Assembly: GCF_051594765.1 (NCBI RefSeq)
Contig: NZ_JBPPGJ010000023.1
Coordinates: 17,403 to 81,402 of the forward strand
DNA from: Paenibacillus_AR sp051594765
GTDB lineage: Bacteria; Bacillota; Bacilli; Paenibacillales; NBRC-103111
Reading direction: 5' to 3'
DNA length: 64,000 nucleotides
The translations under genes and the position numbers were made by a program. The notes below the pieces were generated by a model. The model was not told where the DNA came from and did not search any database. It worked only from the letters and a program-made list of their open reading frames with translations. Every line of letters starts with the position of its first letter. Position 1 is the stretch's first letter. This document shows, in pieces, positions 40,113 through 48,626 of the stretch.

Positions 40113-41093
40113 ATGGCCGTGATCACTTATCTGGAAGGCATCCGTTCCGCCATGCAGGAAGAGATGCAGCGGGACGGGAACGTATTCGTATTGGGCGAGG
40201 ACGTGGGCAAGGGCGGCGTGCTGAACGCCACCAAGGGCCTGCGGGACCTGTACGGCCATGACCGCGTCCTCGACACGCCATTGGCGGAATCCGCCATTGC
40301 CGGCGTGGCGATCGGCGCCGCCATGTACGGCATGCGCCCCATCGCCGAGATGCAATTCGCGGACTTCATGCTGCCCGCTACCAATCAGATCATCAGCGAG
40401 GCGGCCAAGATCCGCTATCGCTCCAACGGGGATTGGAACTGCCCGCTGGTCATCCGTGCGCCTTATGGCGCTACGGGAGGCGGAGCGCTGTACCATTCAC
40501 AATGCCCCGAATCCATCTATTTCGGAACCCCGGGCTTGAAGATCGTCGCCCCTTCGGATCCGTACGATGCCAAGGGATTGATGAAGGCGGCGATCCGGGA
40601 CGAGGATCCGGTGCTGTTCTTCGAGCATAAGAAGTGCTACCTGTCCATTACCGGCGACGTGCCCGAGCAGGATTACATCGTGCCGATCGGCAAGGCGAAG
40701 GTGAAGAGGGAGGGGGCGGACATTACCGTCATCTCCTACGGATTGACGGTTCATTATGCCCTGAAGGCTGCCGAGGAGCTGGCCAAGGAAGGCATCAGCG
40801 TCCACGTGCTGGACCTCCGCACGCTTCAGCCCCTCGACAAGGAGGGTATTCTGGAGGCGGTACGGCGCACGGGCAAGGTGCTCATCATCCACGAGGACAA
40901 CAAGACCGGCGGCGTTGGGGCGGAGGTCTCGGCCATCATTTCCGAGGAGCTATTCTTCGAGCTGGATGCTCCGATCATGCGCCTCTGCGGAGATGACATC
41001 CCCGCTGTCGGCATGGCGCCGACCATCGAGAAGTTCTTCCTCTTGAACCCGGATAAGGTCAAGGAAGCCATGCGCAGGCTGGCGGAGATCTAA
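40113..41093 (+). CDS. bkdAB: Branched-chain 2-oxoacid dehydrogenase E1 beta
   Basis: Partner of E1 alpha. The 326-residue protein has GEDVGKGGVLNATKGL, DTPLAESAIAGVAIGAAMYGMRPIAEMQFADF and the C-terminal transketolase domain (VLIIHEDNKTGGVGAEV). The GDWNCPLVIRAPYGATGGGALYHSQ segment, with its conserved His, is normal. Starts 3 nt after bkdAA, so translation is likely coupled. Confidence 0.93.
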   Translation: MAVITYLEGIRSAMQEEMQRDGNVFVLGEDVGKGGVLNATKGLRDLYGHDRVLDTPLAESAIAGVAIGAAMYGMRPIAEMQFADFMLPATNQIISEAAKIRYRSNGDWNCPLVIRAPYGATGGGALYHSQCPESIYFGTPGLKIVAPSDPYDAKGLMKAAIRDEDPVLFFEHKKCYLSITGDVPEQDYIVPIGKAKVKREGADITVISYGLTVHYALKAAEELAKEGISVHVLDLRTLQPLDKEGILEAVRRTGKVLIIHEDNKTGGVGAEVSAIISEELFFELDAPIMRLCGDDIPAVGMAPTIEKFFLLNPDKVKEAMRRLAEI

Positions 41094-41139
41094 GGGGATA
41101 GTCAAGGAAGGGAACAGGCGAATTGAGGGAGGTACATAG

Positions 41140-42495
41140 ATGAATCTGAAGTCCAAAGGCACCGAGGTGCCGGTCCCCCATCTGGCGGAGTCGCTGGTGT
41201 CCGCCACCGTGGGCAAATGGCTGAAGAAGCCGGGGGATTACATCCAGCAGTATGATGTTCTGTGCGAGCTCATCACCGAGAAGGTCAACGTGGAGATGCC
41301 TTCCCCCGTGGAGGGCACTCTGACGGAGATTCTGGTAGGCGAGGGGCAGACGGCGGATGTCGGCGCTCCGATCTGCTTGATTGCGGAGCCTGGTACGTCC
41401 GAGGCCGCAGCACCTTCCGCCGTGTCTCATGGCAGCGTCAGCGATGCGGATGCCGGTTCAGTCGTCGCATCCGCACCGGGGCAGGCCATGCGCGCCCGCT
41501 ATTCGCCGGCGGTGCTGACCTTGGCGGGCGAGCACGGCATCGACCTGTCCCAGCTGGAAGGCACGGGACTCGGCGGCCGCATCACCCGCAAGGACGTGCT
41601 CCAATATATCGATAGCGGCAAGCCGGTCCTCAAGCAGCCCGAACCGCCGCGCCCGGCGGCGCCGCCCGCCGCTTCCGCTGCCACCGCGCAACAGGCCGGC
41701 GGCATAGCCCATGCTTCGACGGAGCCGGTCCGCTCTACGGGCCTGCACCTGTCCGAGCATCCGCCTATTCCGAAGGTGGAAGTGGAGCATGCGAACCAGC
41801 GCGAGTATTACATCGACGTAACGCCGATCCGCAACACCATCGCCAGCCGGATGCGGCAGAGCGTGACCGAGATTCCCCACGGCTGGATGATGATCGAGGT
41901 GGACGTGACCAACCTGGTGGCTCTGCGGAGCAAGCTGAAGGACGAATTCATGCGCCAGGAAGGTTTCAACCTGACCTATCTGCCGTTCCTGATGAAGGCT
42001 GTGGTCAACTCCATCAAGGATTATCCGATCATCAATTCCGTCTGGGCCGTGGACAAAATCATCGTGAAGCGGGACATCAACATCTCGCTGGCCGTCGGAA
42101 CCGAGGATTCGGTGCTGACCCCCGTTATCAAGAAGGCCGACCAGAAGAACATCGCCGGCCTGGCCCGCGAGATCGACGACCTGGCCCGCAAGACCCGGGC
42201 CGGCAAGCTGTCCATTGACGATATGATGGGCGGCACCTTCACGGTGAACAACACGGGCTCCTTCGGCTCCGTCCTGACCCAGCCGATCATCAACTACCCT
42301 CAGGCGGCCATCCTGACGTTCGAATCCATCGTCAAAAAACCGGTGGTCATCAACGACATGATCGCAGTCCGGTCCATGGTGAACCTCTGCCTGTCGCTGG
42401 ACCACCGGATTCTCGACGGCGTCATCTGCGGGCGTTTCCTTCAGCGTGTGAAGGAGCATATGGAAGGCTATAATACCGAAACGAAGCTTTATTAA
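41140..42495 (+). CDS. bkdB: Branched-chain 2-oxoacid dehydrogenase E2 acyltransferase
   Basis: Lipoyl-carrying acyltransferase that forms branched acyl-CoA. Residues 7-85 are one lipoyl domain with Lys48 in ELITEKVNVEMPSP; residues ~117-150 a peripheral-subunit-binding domain (YSPAVLTLAGEHGIDLSQLEGTGLGGRITRKDVLQYI); residues ~225-451 the catalytic domain ending with SLDHRILDG (HxxxDG). A Pro/Ala linker joins them. The GTEVPVPHLAESLVSATV opening is typical of branched-chain E2. The stop overlaps the convergent prli42 gene by 4 nt. Confidence 0.94.
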   Translation: MNLKSKGTEVPVPHLAESLVSATVGKWLKKPGDYIQQYDVLCELITEKVNVEMPSPVEGTLTEILVGEGQTADVGAPICLIAEPGTSEAAAPSAVSHGSVSDADAGSVVASAPGQAMRARYSPAVLTLAGEHGIDLSQLEGTGLGGRITRKDVLQYIDSGKPVLKQPEPPRPAAPPAASAATAQQAGGIAHASTEPVRSTGLHLSEHPPIPKVEVEHANQREYYIDVTPIRNTIASRMRQSVTEIPHGWMMIEVDVTNLVALRSKLKDEFMRQEGFNLTYLPFLMKAVVNSIKDYPIINSVWAVDKIIVKRDINISLAVGTEDSVLTPVIKKADQKNIAGLAREIDDLARKTRAGKLSIDDMMGGTFTVNNTGSFGSVLTQPIINYPQAAILTFESIVKKPVVINDMIAVRSMVNLCLSLDHRILDGVICGRFLQRVKEHMEGYNTETKLY

Positions 42496-42593
42496 ATCCC
42501 CATGATGGCTGTGACCGCATACAGCACGGTAGAGAACAGCATGGCGGCCAGCATGAGCCAGACCACCACACGCATGAGCTTTTTGTTGATCAA
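42492..42593 (-). CDS. prli42: Stressosome-associated protein Prli42-like
   Basis: A 33-residue single-span membrane protein, MINKKLMRVVVWLMLAAMLFSTVLYAVTAIMGI, on the minus strand. Short basic N-terminus, then one hydrophobic helix with the MLxAMLxST pattern shared with Listeria Prli42, which anchors the stressosome. The TTG at 42593 is chosen because AAGGAG is 9 nt upstream; an ATG at 42602 lies directly on the ribosome binding site. It was not expected from the larger ORFs and overlaps the end of bkdB convergently. Confidence 0.65.
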   Translation of the reverse strand: MINKKLMRVVVWLMLAAMLFSTVLYAVTAIMGI

Positions 42594-42713
42594 TGGATTC
42601 ATCTCCTTACAGATAAGGTTCAAGACAGGTTTGGACGGCCGGAAGACGGCCGTCTGCACGGACAAGCCTGCATCATCTATTGTAACGCATAACGAGTCCG
42701 GGAGGAAACGGGT

Positions 42714-43850
42714 ATGGTCAACCAGCAAAGACTGGTCGAAGAGTTCTTGGAGCTGGTCCAGGTAGACAGCGAGTCCAAGTTCGAGGCGGAAATCGCCAAG
42801 GTGTTGAAGACGAAGTTCGGGGCGCTGGAGCTGTCCGTCGAAGAGGACGACTCCATGTCGCGCTCCGGCTGCCAAGCCAACAATCTGATGTTTACGCTGC
42901 CGGCATCGGCCGGGGGTGAAGGGGCGCCGACGATTTATTTTACCTGCCATATGGATACGGTGGTGCCGGGCAAGGGCATCAAGCCCCAGATCGGAGAGGA
43001 CGGCGTCATCCGCAGTGACGGGACGACGATTTTGGGCTCCGACGATAAGGCCGGGATTGCGGCTATGCTGGAGCTGGTCCGCGTTCTGAAGGAGGACGGG
43101 ATCCCCCACGGCGTCATCAAGTTCGTCATCACCGCCGGAGAAGAGTCCACACTGCTGGGCTCTCGCGCCATGAACGCCGGATGGGTGAAAGCGGATTACG
43201 GCTACGCCATCGACTCTAACGGAGACGTCGGAGGCATCGCGGTGGCCGCGCCGTTCCAGTCCAAGCTCTACATCGACTTTACCGGGAAGACGGCTCATGC
43301 CGGCGTGAATCCGGAAGCAGGTGTCAGCGCCATTACGGTGGCCGCCAAGGCAGTAGCCCGCATGAAGCTGGGCCGCATAGACAAGGAGACCACCGCCAAC
43401 TTCGGCACCTTCTTCGCCAAGGGCGAGACCAATATCGTCGCCGAGAAGGTGCAGCTGATCGGCGAGGCAAGAAGCCTGGTCCGGGAGAAGCTGGAGGCCC
43501 AAGTGGAATCCATGAAGGCGGCCTGCCAAGCCGTATGCGAAGAGATGGGCGCCACGTTCGACTTCCGCTGGGAGCTGGCCTACCCGGGCTACAAGTACGA
43601 CGAGTCGGCGCCGCACGTGAAGCTGGCCATGGACGCCATCAGCAATCTGGGCCTGACGCCCAAGCTGTTCCATTCCGGCGGCGGCAGCGATGCCAACCTG
43701 TTCAACAGCCAGGGGATCCCGACCGTGAACCTGTCCGTCGGCTACCAAGCCATCCACAGCACCAGCGAGCACATCGCCATCCGCGACTTGGTCAAGGTGG
43801 CCGAAGTCGTCGTGGAGATCGCCAAGCTGACTGGGCAAGCGAAGAAATAA
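42714..43850 (+). CDS. yqjE: M20-family peptidase YqjE-like (PepT/tripeptidase type)
   Basis: A dinuclear zinc peptidase, probably a tri- or dipeptidase of the PepT/M20 group. The 378-residue protein has the metal ligands in TCHMDTVVPGKGI (HxD), LGSDDKAGIAAML (Asp), TAGEESTLLGS (catalytic Glu and Glu ligand), AIDSNGD (Asp) and GGGSDANLF with the later HSTSEH (His). It follows bkdB as yqjE follows the bkd region in B. subtilis. True substrate unknown. ATG follows GGGAGGAAACGGGT. Confidence 0.85.
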   Translation: MVNQQRLVEEFLELVQVDSESKFEAEIAKVLKTKFGALELSVEEDDSMSRSGCQANNLMFTLPASAGGEGAPTIYFTCHMDTVVPGKGIKPQIGEDGVIRSDGTTILGSDDKAGIAAMLELVRVLKEDGIPHGVIKFVITAGEESTLLGSRAMNAGWVKADYGYAIDSNGDVGGIAVAAPFQSKLYIDFTGKTAHAGVNPEAGVSAITVAAKAVARMKLGRIDKETTANFGTFFAKGETNIVAEKVQLIGEARSLVREKLEAQVESMKAACQAVCEEMGATFDFRWELAYPGYKYDESAPHVKLAMDAISNLGLTPKLFHSGGGSDANLFNSQGIPTVNLSVGYQAIHSTSEHIAIRDLVKVAEVVVEIAKLTGQAKK

Positions 43851-43862
43851 GAACGTCATAAG

Positions 43863-43892
43863 AGCCGGCTCCCGATGGGGGCCGGCTTGTTT
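43863..43892 (+). terminator. Terminator after yqjE
   Basis: AGCCGGC at 43863-43869 pairs with GCCGGCT at 43881-43887, with CCC/GGG inside, followed by TGTTTGTT. Confidence 0.75.
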
Positions 43893-43909
43893 GTTCCTGG
43901 GATGCTGCG

Positions 43910-45007
43910 TCACGTATCCAGCAGCGTGAACATCTCCGATGCAGCGGCAATGCCGTTCACCAGGATGGTGAGGCGGTGCTCGCCGGGATAATGCTTGCGG
44001 GTGCTCAGGTCCTTGAAGCTCAAGCGGCGGGTGATCTGCTCTTCACCCTGGAAGCCCCGCTTCTCGCCGATGTGGAATCGTTTGGCGGAGGTGCCGCCGT
44101 TGGCCTTGCGATAGTCCACGGCGAATTGCAGCCGGAAGGAGGCGGCCTCCGGGGCAGAGATCCGGAAACAGAAGATCAGCTCTTCGCCGATGCGGAGAAC
44201 CTGCGGTGTAAGCTCCAGCTCCTTCACGGCCACGGCTTCCGCCCCGGGCCCGTCTTCGTCCGCGAAGCCGAACAAGCGCAGGGCCTCCGGATGGCCCTTC
44301 TTCAGAAGCGTGCGGCAGGCGTGCTTCAGAATACGGTCCGTGCACGGATCCCGGCCGATCCAATCTGCGGCCAGCCCCAGCACCAGCTCCGGATGATCCT
44401 TGGAGATGTCGTTCAGGTTGTTGGCCACGCTGCGCCGCACATATTCGGAGCTGTCCGCCTTCAGCCGCTCGAGAATGGGCAGGACCGGAGCCGGGTCGGC
44501 GATAAGCCGGCGCAGCGGAGGCGCCCAGGGGAGGCGCGGCCGGCAGCCTTCGCTGGCCAGACGGCGGACATGCTCGTCCGGATCGGAGGCCCATTCCAGC
44601 AGGATCCCGAGCATCCGTTCCGGATCCTGTTCGATATACGGCCGGACGGCGAACTCGGACGAGTTCAGAGAGGTGAACCTCCGGAGTGCGGGCACCGATG
44701 CCTCCCAGTCTTCCAAACCGAACGTCTGGACGAAATCCGGGAAGAAGATATACGGGAACCCCTTGAACCGGCCCGTATCCGCCAGCTGTTCCAGGATGCC
44801 CAAGGCCTCCCGGTAATCCGGGGGAAGCGTCTGCCTTAGCGTCGCCGAGATGTGCCGGTACCGGTCCTTCAGCTCCCGGTTGCTCCATTCCCGATCGAAG
44901 ACAAGCTCCAGAAAGCGACCGCTCTCGAACGGAGGGTAGACGGCTTTTACTTCCGCCGCGAAGCCCTCGAGGAGCTCCCGGGTGTACATCTGTTTCAAAG
45001 GTTCCAT
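43910..45007 (-). CDS. DNA alkylation repair protein, AlkC-like HEAT repeat
   Basis: A 365-residue protein with an N-terminal helical region and HEAT-like repeats (DPERMLGILLEWASDPDEHVRRLASEGCRPRLPWAP, then SSEYVRRSVANNLNDISKDHPELVLGLA), followed by a beta-rich domain from about 240 (LELTPQVLRIGEELIFCFRI). HEAT-repeat DNA glycosylases of the AlkC subgroup excise N3- and N7-alkyl purines; the SSEYVRRSVANNLND motif is typical of AlkC, and an extra C-terminal beta domain is known in some AlkC proteins. Start 45007 gives MEPLKQMYTRELL; the longer frame upstream is not credible. Confidence 0.8.
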   Translation of the reverse strand: MEPLKQMYTRELLEGFAAEVKAVYPPFESGRFLELVFDREWSNRELKDRYRHISATLRQTLPPDYREALGILEQLADTGRFKGFPYIFFPDFVQTFGLEDWEASVPALRRFTSLNSSEFAVRPYIEQDPERMLGILLEWASDPDEHVRRLASEGCRPRLPWAPPLRRLIADPAPVLPILERLKADSSEYVRRSVANNLNDISKDHPELVLGLAADWIGRDPCTDRILKHACRTLLKKGHPEALRLFGFADEDGPGAEAVAVKELELTPQVLRIGEELIFCFRISAPEAASFRLQFAVDYRKANGGTSAKRFHIGEKRGFQGEEQITRRLSFKDLSTRKHYPGEHRLTILVNGIAAASEMFTLLDT

Positions 45008-45117
45008 CGTTTCCGCGCACACTCCATTTCCTGGAATCGTCAATCTTCCGCCTTGAGTGTAACACGAAAAGACGGCATACGCATGCCGTCTCCTATGAAT
45101 CCGATGAAACCTCTCCC

Positions 45118-45339
45118 TTATCGGATGGCCGATTCCCTGCTTCTGCCTCCGGCGGGGAACGGAAGGATGATGGCGGACGGACGGCTTAGGCGGCGGTCGG
45201 CAGGAGCCCAATCCGCCAATCTTTCGGACAATGGAGCGTGGGGGTGACGGGCGGTTTCCAGAAGCCGTTGGAGCTGCCAGCGCACCTCATAGGCTTTGCC
45301 GACGAGACGAAGGCCGGTGCTCGTATGGTAGGTTTTCAT
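45118..45339 (-). CDS. mciZ: MciZ-like Z-ring inhibitor, long form
   Basis: A 73-residue protein whose residues 1-44 match the 40-residue B. subtilis MciZ: Met-Lys start, Gly9, then LVGKAYEVRWQL in place of LVGKAWEIRAKL, and a later ADW in place of the KDW near the end. MciZ caps FtsZ filaments in the mother cell during sporulation. The C-terminal ~29 residues (RRLSRPSAIILPF ... ESAIR) are an extra tail. AAAGAGGAATCGTCC precedes the ATG. In B. subtilis it lies beside nudF, which is divergent here. Confidence 0.72.
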   Translation of the reverse strand: MKTYHTSTGLRLVGKAYEVRWQLQRLLETARHPHAPLSERLADWAPADRRLSRPSAIILPFPAGGRSRESAIR

Positions 45340-45445
45340 GGACGATTCCTCTTTCCGGTTCCTGACATGGTATAATGCATGCATATGCTCCGGCAGGACA
45401 AGTTATGCCAAGCCGGGGAGAATACGGAAGGGAGCATTCATAACC

Positions 45446-46006
45446 ATGACCCGCGATTCGATGCAAAAATACGAAGAGGTGACCCTGAGCACCACCTCCA
45501 TCTTCAAAGGCAAGATCATTTCCCTGCAGGTGGACGAGGTCCGGCTGCCGAATGGGGAGAACGCCAAACGGGAGATCGTCCGGCATCCCGGCGCCGTAGC
45601 CGTCATGGCTCTGGTCGACGGTAAGATGCTCATGGTGGAGCAGTTCCGGAAGCCGATGGAGAAGAGTCTGATCGAGATTCCCGCCGGCAAGCTGGATCCG
45701 GGGGAGGACCCTATGGACGCCGCCAGGAGAGAGCTGGAGGAAGAGACAGGCTACAAGGCGGGATCCCTGCGCCCTATCAGCTCGTTCTATTCTTCTCCGG
45801 GATTTGCCGATGAGCTCCTGCACGTATATCTGGCCGAAGACCTGGTGAAGGGGGAGCCGAAGCCGGACGAGGACGAGTTCCTGGACTGTATGGCGTTGAC
45901 CCTGGAGGAGGCCGAGGCCTGTATGGCTGAGGGGAAGATCAGCGACGCCAAGACGATTCTTGCCGTTTACGCCTGGAAGCTGTACCGGCTGACAGGGAAG
46001 ATCTGA
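45446..46006 (+). CDS. nudF: ADP-ribose pyrophosphatase (Nudix)
   Basis: Hydrolyses ADP-ribose and related nucleoside diphosphate sugars. The 186-residue protein carries the Nudix box in GKLDPGEDPMDAARRELEEETGY and the flanking EQFRKPMEKSLIEIPAG and FYSSPGFADE segments typical of the ADP-ribose group. An extended -10 (TGGTATAAT, TATAAT at 45371-45376) lies upstream. The ATG at 45446 is used; ATG 45461 is a possible alternative because the ribosome binding site GGAAGGGAG is somewhat far. Confidence 0.92.
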   Translation: MTRDSMQKYEEVTLSTTSIFKGKIISLQVDEVRLPNGENAKREIVRHPGAVAVMALVDGKMLMVEQFRKPMEKSLIEIPAGKLDPGEDPMDAARRELEEETGYKAGSLRPISSFYSSPGFADELLHVYLAEDLVKGEPKPDEDEFLDCMALTLEEAEACMAEGKISDAKTILAVYAWKLYRLTGKI

Positions 46007-46010
46007 CCGA

Positions 46011-47198
46011 ATGGACGGGCTGAACGAATATTACGCGGATCTCCATATCCATATCGGACGGACGGAGAAAGGCAAGCCGGTGAAGATCAGCGGGGCGAAG
46101 GACCTGACCTTCTACAACATTGCCCGGGAGTCCTCGGACCGCAAGGGCATTGAAGTGGTGGGTATCATTGACTGCCACTCGCCGCCGGTGCAGGAGGAGA
46201 TCGAGGAGTATCTCAGCCGCGGCGAGATGGAGGAGCTCCCGGGCGGCGGCATCCGTTACGGACAGACGACGATCATCCTGGGCTCCGAGATCGAGGTGAA
46301 GGACCCCGGCAGGGGTCCGGCCCATCTTCTGGCGTATCTGCCGGACCTGGCCGCCATGAAATCCTTCAGTTCCTGGATGTCCCGTTATATGAAGAATGTG
46401 GAGCTGTCGTCCCAGCGGATTTACGTGACGGCCCGTGAGCTGCAGGACGAGGTATGCGGACGGGGAGGACTTCTGATACCCGCCCATATTTTCACTCCCT
46501 ACAAGAGCATCTACGGGAGCTGCGCGGACCGGATGGGCGACGTGCTGGATCTGCAGCGGCTGGCGGCCGTGGAGCTGGGCCTGAGCTCGGACACGGAGAT
46601 GGCCTCCCATCTGTCGGAGCTGGACGCTCTGACCTTCGTCACCGATTCCGACGCTCACTCATTGGGCAAGATCGGGCGCGAATACAACACCTTCGCCATG
46701 AAGGAGCCGACCTTCCGGGAGCTGTCCATGGCCCTGCTTCGCCAAGAGGGGCGCCGGCTGACGGCCAATTACGGCTTGAACCCCCGGCTGGGCAAGTACC
46801 ACCGGACCTATTGCTCCCAATGCCAATCCATTCTGGATGAGGCAGAAGCGGCGGTGACGGAGCGATGTATCTACTGCGGAGCGCCGAGCATCGTCCGGGG
46901 CGTTATGGACCGGATTCTGGACATCGCGGACCGCGAGGAGCCTGTTGTGGCACCGCATCGGCCCCCGTATCATTATCAGGTGCCGCTGGAATTTCTCCCT
47001 GGCCTGGGACCGAAGCTAATGAACAAGCTGCTGGCTCGGTTCGGTACCGAAATGTCCATTCTGCACCATGCTCCCGCAGAGGAGCTGACGGATGCGGCGG
47101 GACCTGCCATCGCAGGCATGATCCTCCAGGCTAGAGTTGGCACCTTGAAGCTGTCCACGGGCGGCGGCGGCACTTACGGCAAGGTCAGCCGTACCTGA
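46011..47198 (+). CDS. Endonuclease Q-family protein
   Basis: Resembles EndoQ, which nicks DNA 5' of deaminated bases. Residues 8-260 form a PHP-type metal domain: YADLHIHIGR, GIIDCHSP, LGSEIEV, PAHIF and TDSDAHSLGKIG. Residues ~265-300 have four Cys (YCSQCQ ... CIYCGA), a zinc ribbon, and the end (VPLEFLPGLGPKLMNKLLARFG) is a helix-hairpin-helix. All EndoQ parts are present in the family order. It starts 4 nt after nudF, suggesting joint transcription. Confidence 0.9.
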   Translation: MDGLNEYYADLHIHIGRTEKGKPVKISGAKDLTFYNIARESSDRKGIEVVGIIDCHSPPVQEEIEEYLSRGEMEELPGGGIRYGQTTIILGSEIEVKDPGRGPAHLLAYLPDLAAMKSFSSWMSRYMKNVELSSQRIYVTARELQDEVCGRGGLLIPAHIFTPYKSIYGSCADRMGDVLDLQRLAAVELGLSSDTEMASHLSELDALTFVTDSDAHSLGKIGREYNTFAMKEPTFRELSMALLRQEGRRLTANYGLNPRLGKYHRTYCSQCQSILDEAEAAVTERCIYCGAPSIVRGVMDRILDIADREEPVVAPHRPPYHYQVPLEFLPGLGPKLMNKLLARFGTEMSILHHAPAEELTDAAGPAIAGMILQARVGTLKLSTGGGGTYGKVSRT

Positions 47199-47236
47199 AT
47201 CGCTCCCTGGGGACGATAGTGGAGGGAGCGCCGGTG

Positions 47237-47265
47237 ACATAGTTTCTCTCCTGAGCTCATAGATT
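47237..47265 (+). promoter_or_regulatory. Sigma-E-like promoter for spoIIM
   Basis: ACATAGT (47237-47243), 14-nt spacer, CATAGATT (47258-47265), matching sigma-E elements at 5/7 and 7/8. spoIIM is sigma-E dependent in B. subtilis. Confidence 0.45.
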
Positions 47266-47302
47266 GAACTATGCGGCTTGTACAAGGAGGAAACGGATCA
47301 CC

Positions 47303-47941
47303 ATGACCACATCCCAACTGCCGGCTCGGATGCTCCAAAAGGAGCACCTGCCGTTCTATCTGTTCGTATTCGTGTTGTTTGCCGTGGGGATCGTCTTTGG
47401 CGCCGTCATGGTCGGTGCATTGACCCTGGAGCAGAAGCAGGAGCTGGCCCGCCATCTTCACTTCTTCATCCAGACCGTGAATGAGGGAGGAGGGTTCGAT
47501 ACCTCCGCCTCGTTCCAGCAGTCGCTTGTGATGCACCTGAAGTGGGTGGTCCTGATCTGGGTATTGGGCTTGTCCGTCATCGGACTTCCGCTGGTGTTCG
47601 CGCTGGATTTTTTGAAGGGTGTGCTGGTCGGGTTCTCCGTGGGCTATATGATCGGCCAATATTCCTGGAAGGGGATGCTGTTCGCCCTGACCTCCGTCGT
47701 TCCCCAGAACCTGATCGTCATTCCGGCCCTCGTCATTACAAGCGCCGCCGCCGCCTCGTTCTCCGTCCAGCTGGTTCGGAACCGGGTGGTGGGCAAGCAG
47801 GGACAGCTGCTTCCGGCCTTTGGGTCCTACACGGGCATCGCGCTTATGATGACAGTGCTGCTGACCGGAGCGGCTTTGTACGAAGGATTTTTGTCACCGG
47901 TGGTAATGAAATGGGTGACCCCCATGCTCCTCTCACTCTAG
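47303..47941 (+). CDS. spoIIM: Stage II sporulation protein M
   Basis: Membrane component of the SpoIID-SpoIIM-SpoIIP machine that degrades septal peptidoglycan during engulfment. The 212-residue protein has about five membrane segments and the family motifs LPFYLFVFVLFAVGIVFGAVMVG, NGxxxGF-like GFSVGYM, and VVPQNLIVIPALVITSAAAASFS. ATG 47303 is preceded by AAGGAGG. Located just before fur, as in B. subtilis. Confidence 0.95.
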   Translation: MTTSQLPARMLQKEHLPFYLFVFVLFAVGIVFGAVMVGALTLEQKQELARHLHFFIQTVNEGGGFDTSASFQQSLVMHLKWVVLIWVLGLSVIGLPLVFALDFLKGVLVGFSVGYMIGQYSWKGMLFALTSVVPQNLIVIPALVITSAAAASFSVQLVRNRVVGKQGQLLPAFGSYTGIALMMTVLLTGAALYEGFLSPVVMKWVTPMLLSL

Positions 47942-47962
47942 CAGTCCCTCCTATGAAAGTGT

Positions 47963-47992
47963 TTGACTTTATTTCACCTACCGCCCTATAAT
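47963..47992 (+). promoter_or_regulatory. Sigma-A type promoter for fur
   Basis: TTGACT at 47963-47968, 18-nt spacer, TATAAT at 47987-47992. Confidence 0.7.
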
Positions 47993-48040
47993 GAAGGGAG
48001 AGTGTCGAGGCGTCAGCCGTGATGCAGTAGGAGGGGAACC

Positions 48041-48508
48041 ATGGAAGCGCGCATTGAAAAAATTAAACAACAGCTGCAGGCGCAAGCTTTCAAGCTGACA
48101 CCCCAACGTGAAGCAACGGTGCGAGTCTTGCTCGAGAATGAAGAAGACCATCTGAGCGCCGAAGAGGTGTTCATGCTGGTTAAGGATAAATTCCCGGAAA
48201 TCGGGCTTGCCACTGTATATCGCACTTTGGAGCTTCTGTCCGAGCTTCATGTCGTGGAGAAGATGAATTTCGGCGACGGAGTCGCCCGCTACGATCTGCG
48301 CAACGACAGCACCCATCATCACCACCATCACTTGATCTGCGTCCAATGCGGCTCTGTGGACGAGATTCTCGAGGATTGGCTGCTTCCTCTCGAGGAGCGT
48401 CTGGAGCGGGAATTCCAGTTCTCGGTTATCGACCACCGGCTGGACTTCCAGGGCATCTGCCACCGCTGCAAGGACAAGGCCAAGACCGGCAAGAAGCCGG
48501 CCAAATAA
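48041..48508 (+). CDS. fur: Ferric uptake regulator Fur
   Basis: Iron-responsive repressor. The 155-residue protein has the winged-helix region (KLTPQREATVRVLLE ... LSAEEVFMLVKDKFPEIGLATVYRTLELLSEL), the metal-binding stretch DSTHHHHHHLICVQCGSVDEI with CxxC, and a second CxxC near the end (GICHRCKD); together these give the structural zinc site. The longer His stretch is natural and seen in many Fur proteins. Synteny spoIIM-fur-yqzK-xerD supports Fur over PerR or Zur. Confidence 0.93.
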   Translation: MEARIEKIKQQLQAQAFKLTPQREATVRVLLENEEDHLSAEEVFMLVKDKFPEIGLATVYRTLELLSELHVVEKMNFGDGVARYDLRNDSTHHHHHHLICVQCGSVDEILEDWLLPLEERLEREFQFSVIDHRLDFQGICHRCKDKAKTGKKPAK

Positions 48509-48521
48509 CTGCGACAAGCAT

Positions 48522-48566
48522 AAACCCTTAAGCTCGGACGAAGTCCGGCGCTTAAGGGTTTTTTTG
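48522..48566 (+). terminator. Rho-independent terminator after fur
   Basis: AAACCCTTAAGC at 48522-48533 pairs perfectly with GCTTAAGGGTTT at 48550-48561, with more T following. Confidence 0.9.
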
Positions 48567-48626
48567 ATTTTCCGCCGGAGGAGGTCCGGGCTGTCCCGTG
48601 GGTGATGCGTCTTATACGGCGGCGGC

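Noticed and set aside
42492..43913. A 473-codon minus-strand frame ending with the Prli42-like peptide
   Set aside because: Only the last 33 codons look like protein with a start signal; the rest is the shadow of yqjE.
48301..48345. Six consecutive histidines in the Fur gene as a sign of an engineered tag
   Set aside because: The stretch is internal, in the natural metal-binding region of Fur proteins and uses mixed His codons in normal context.
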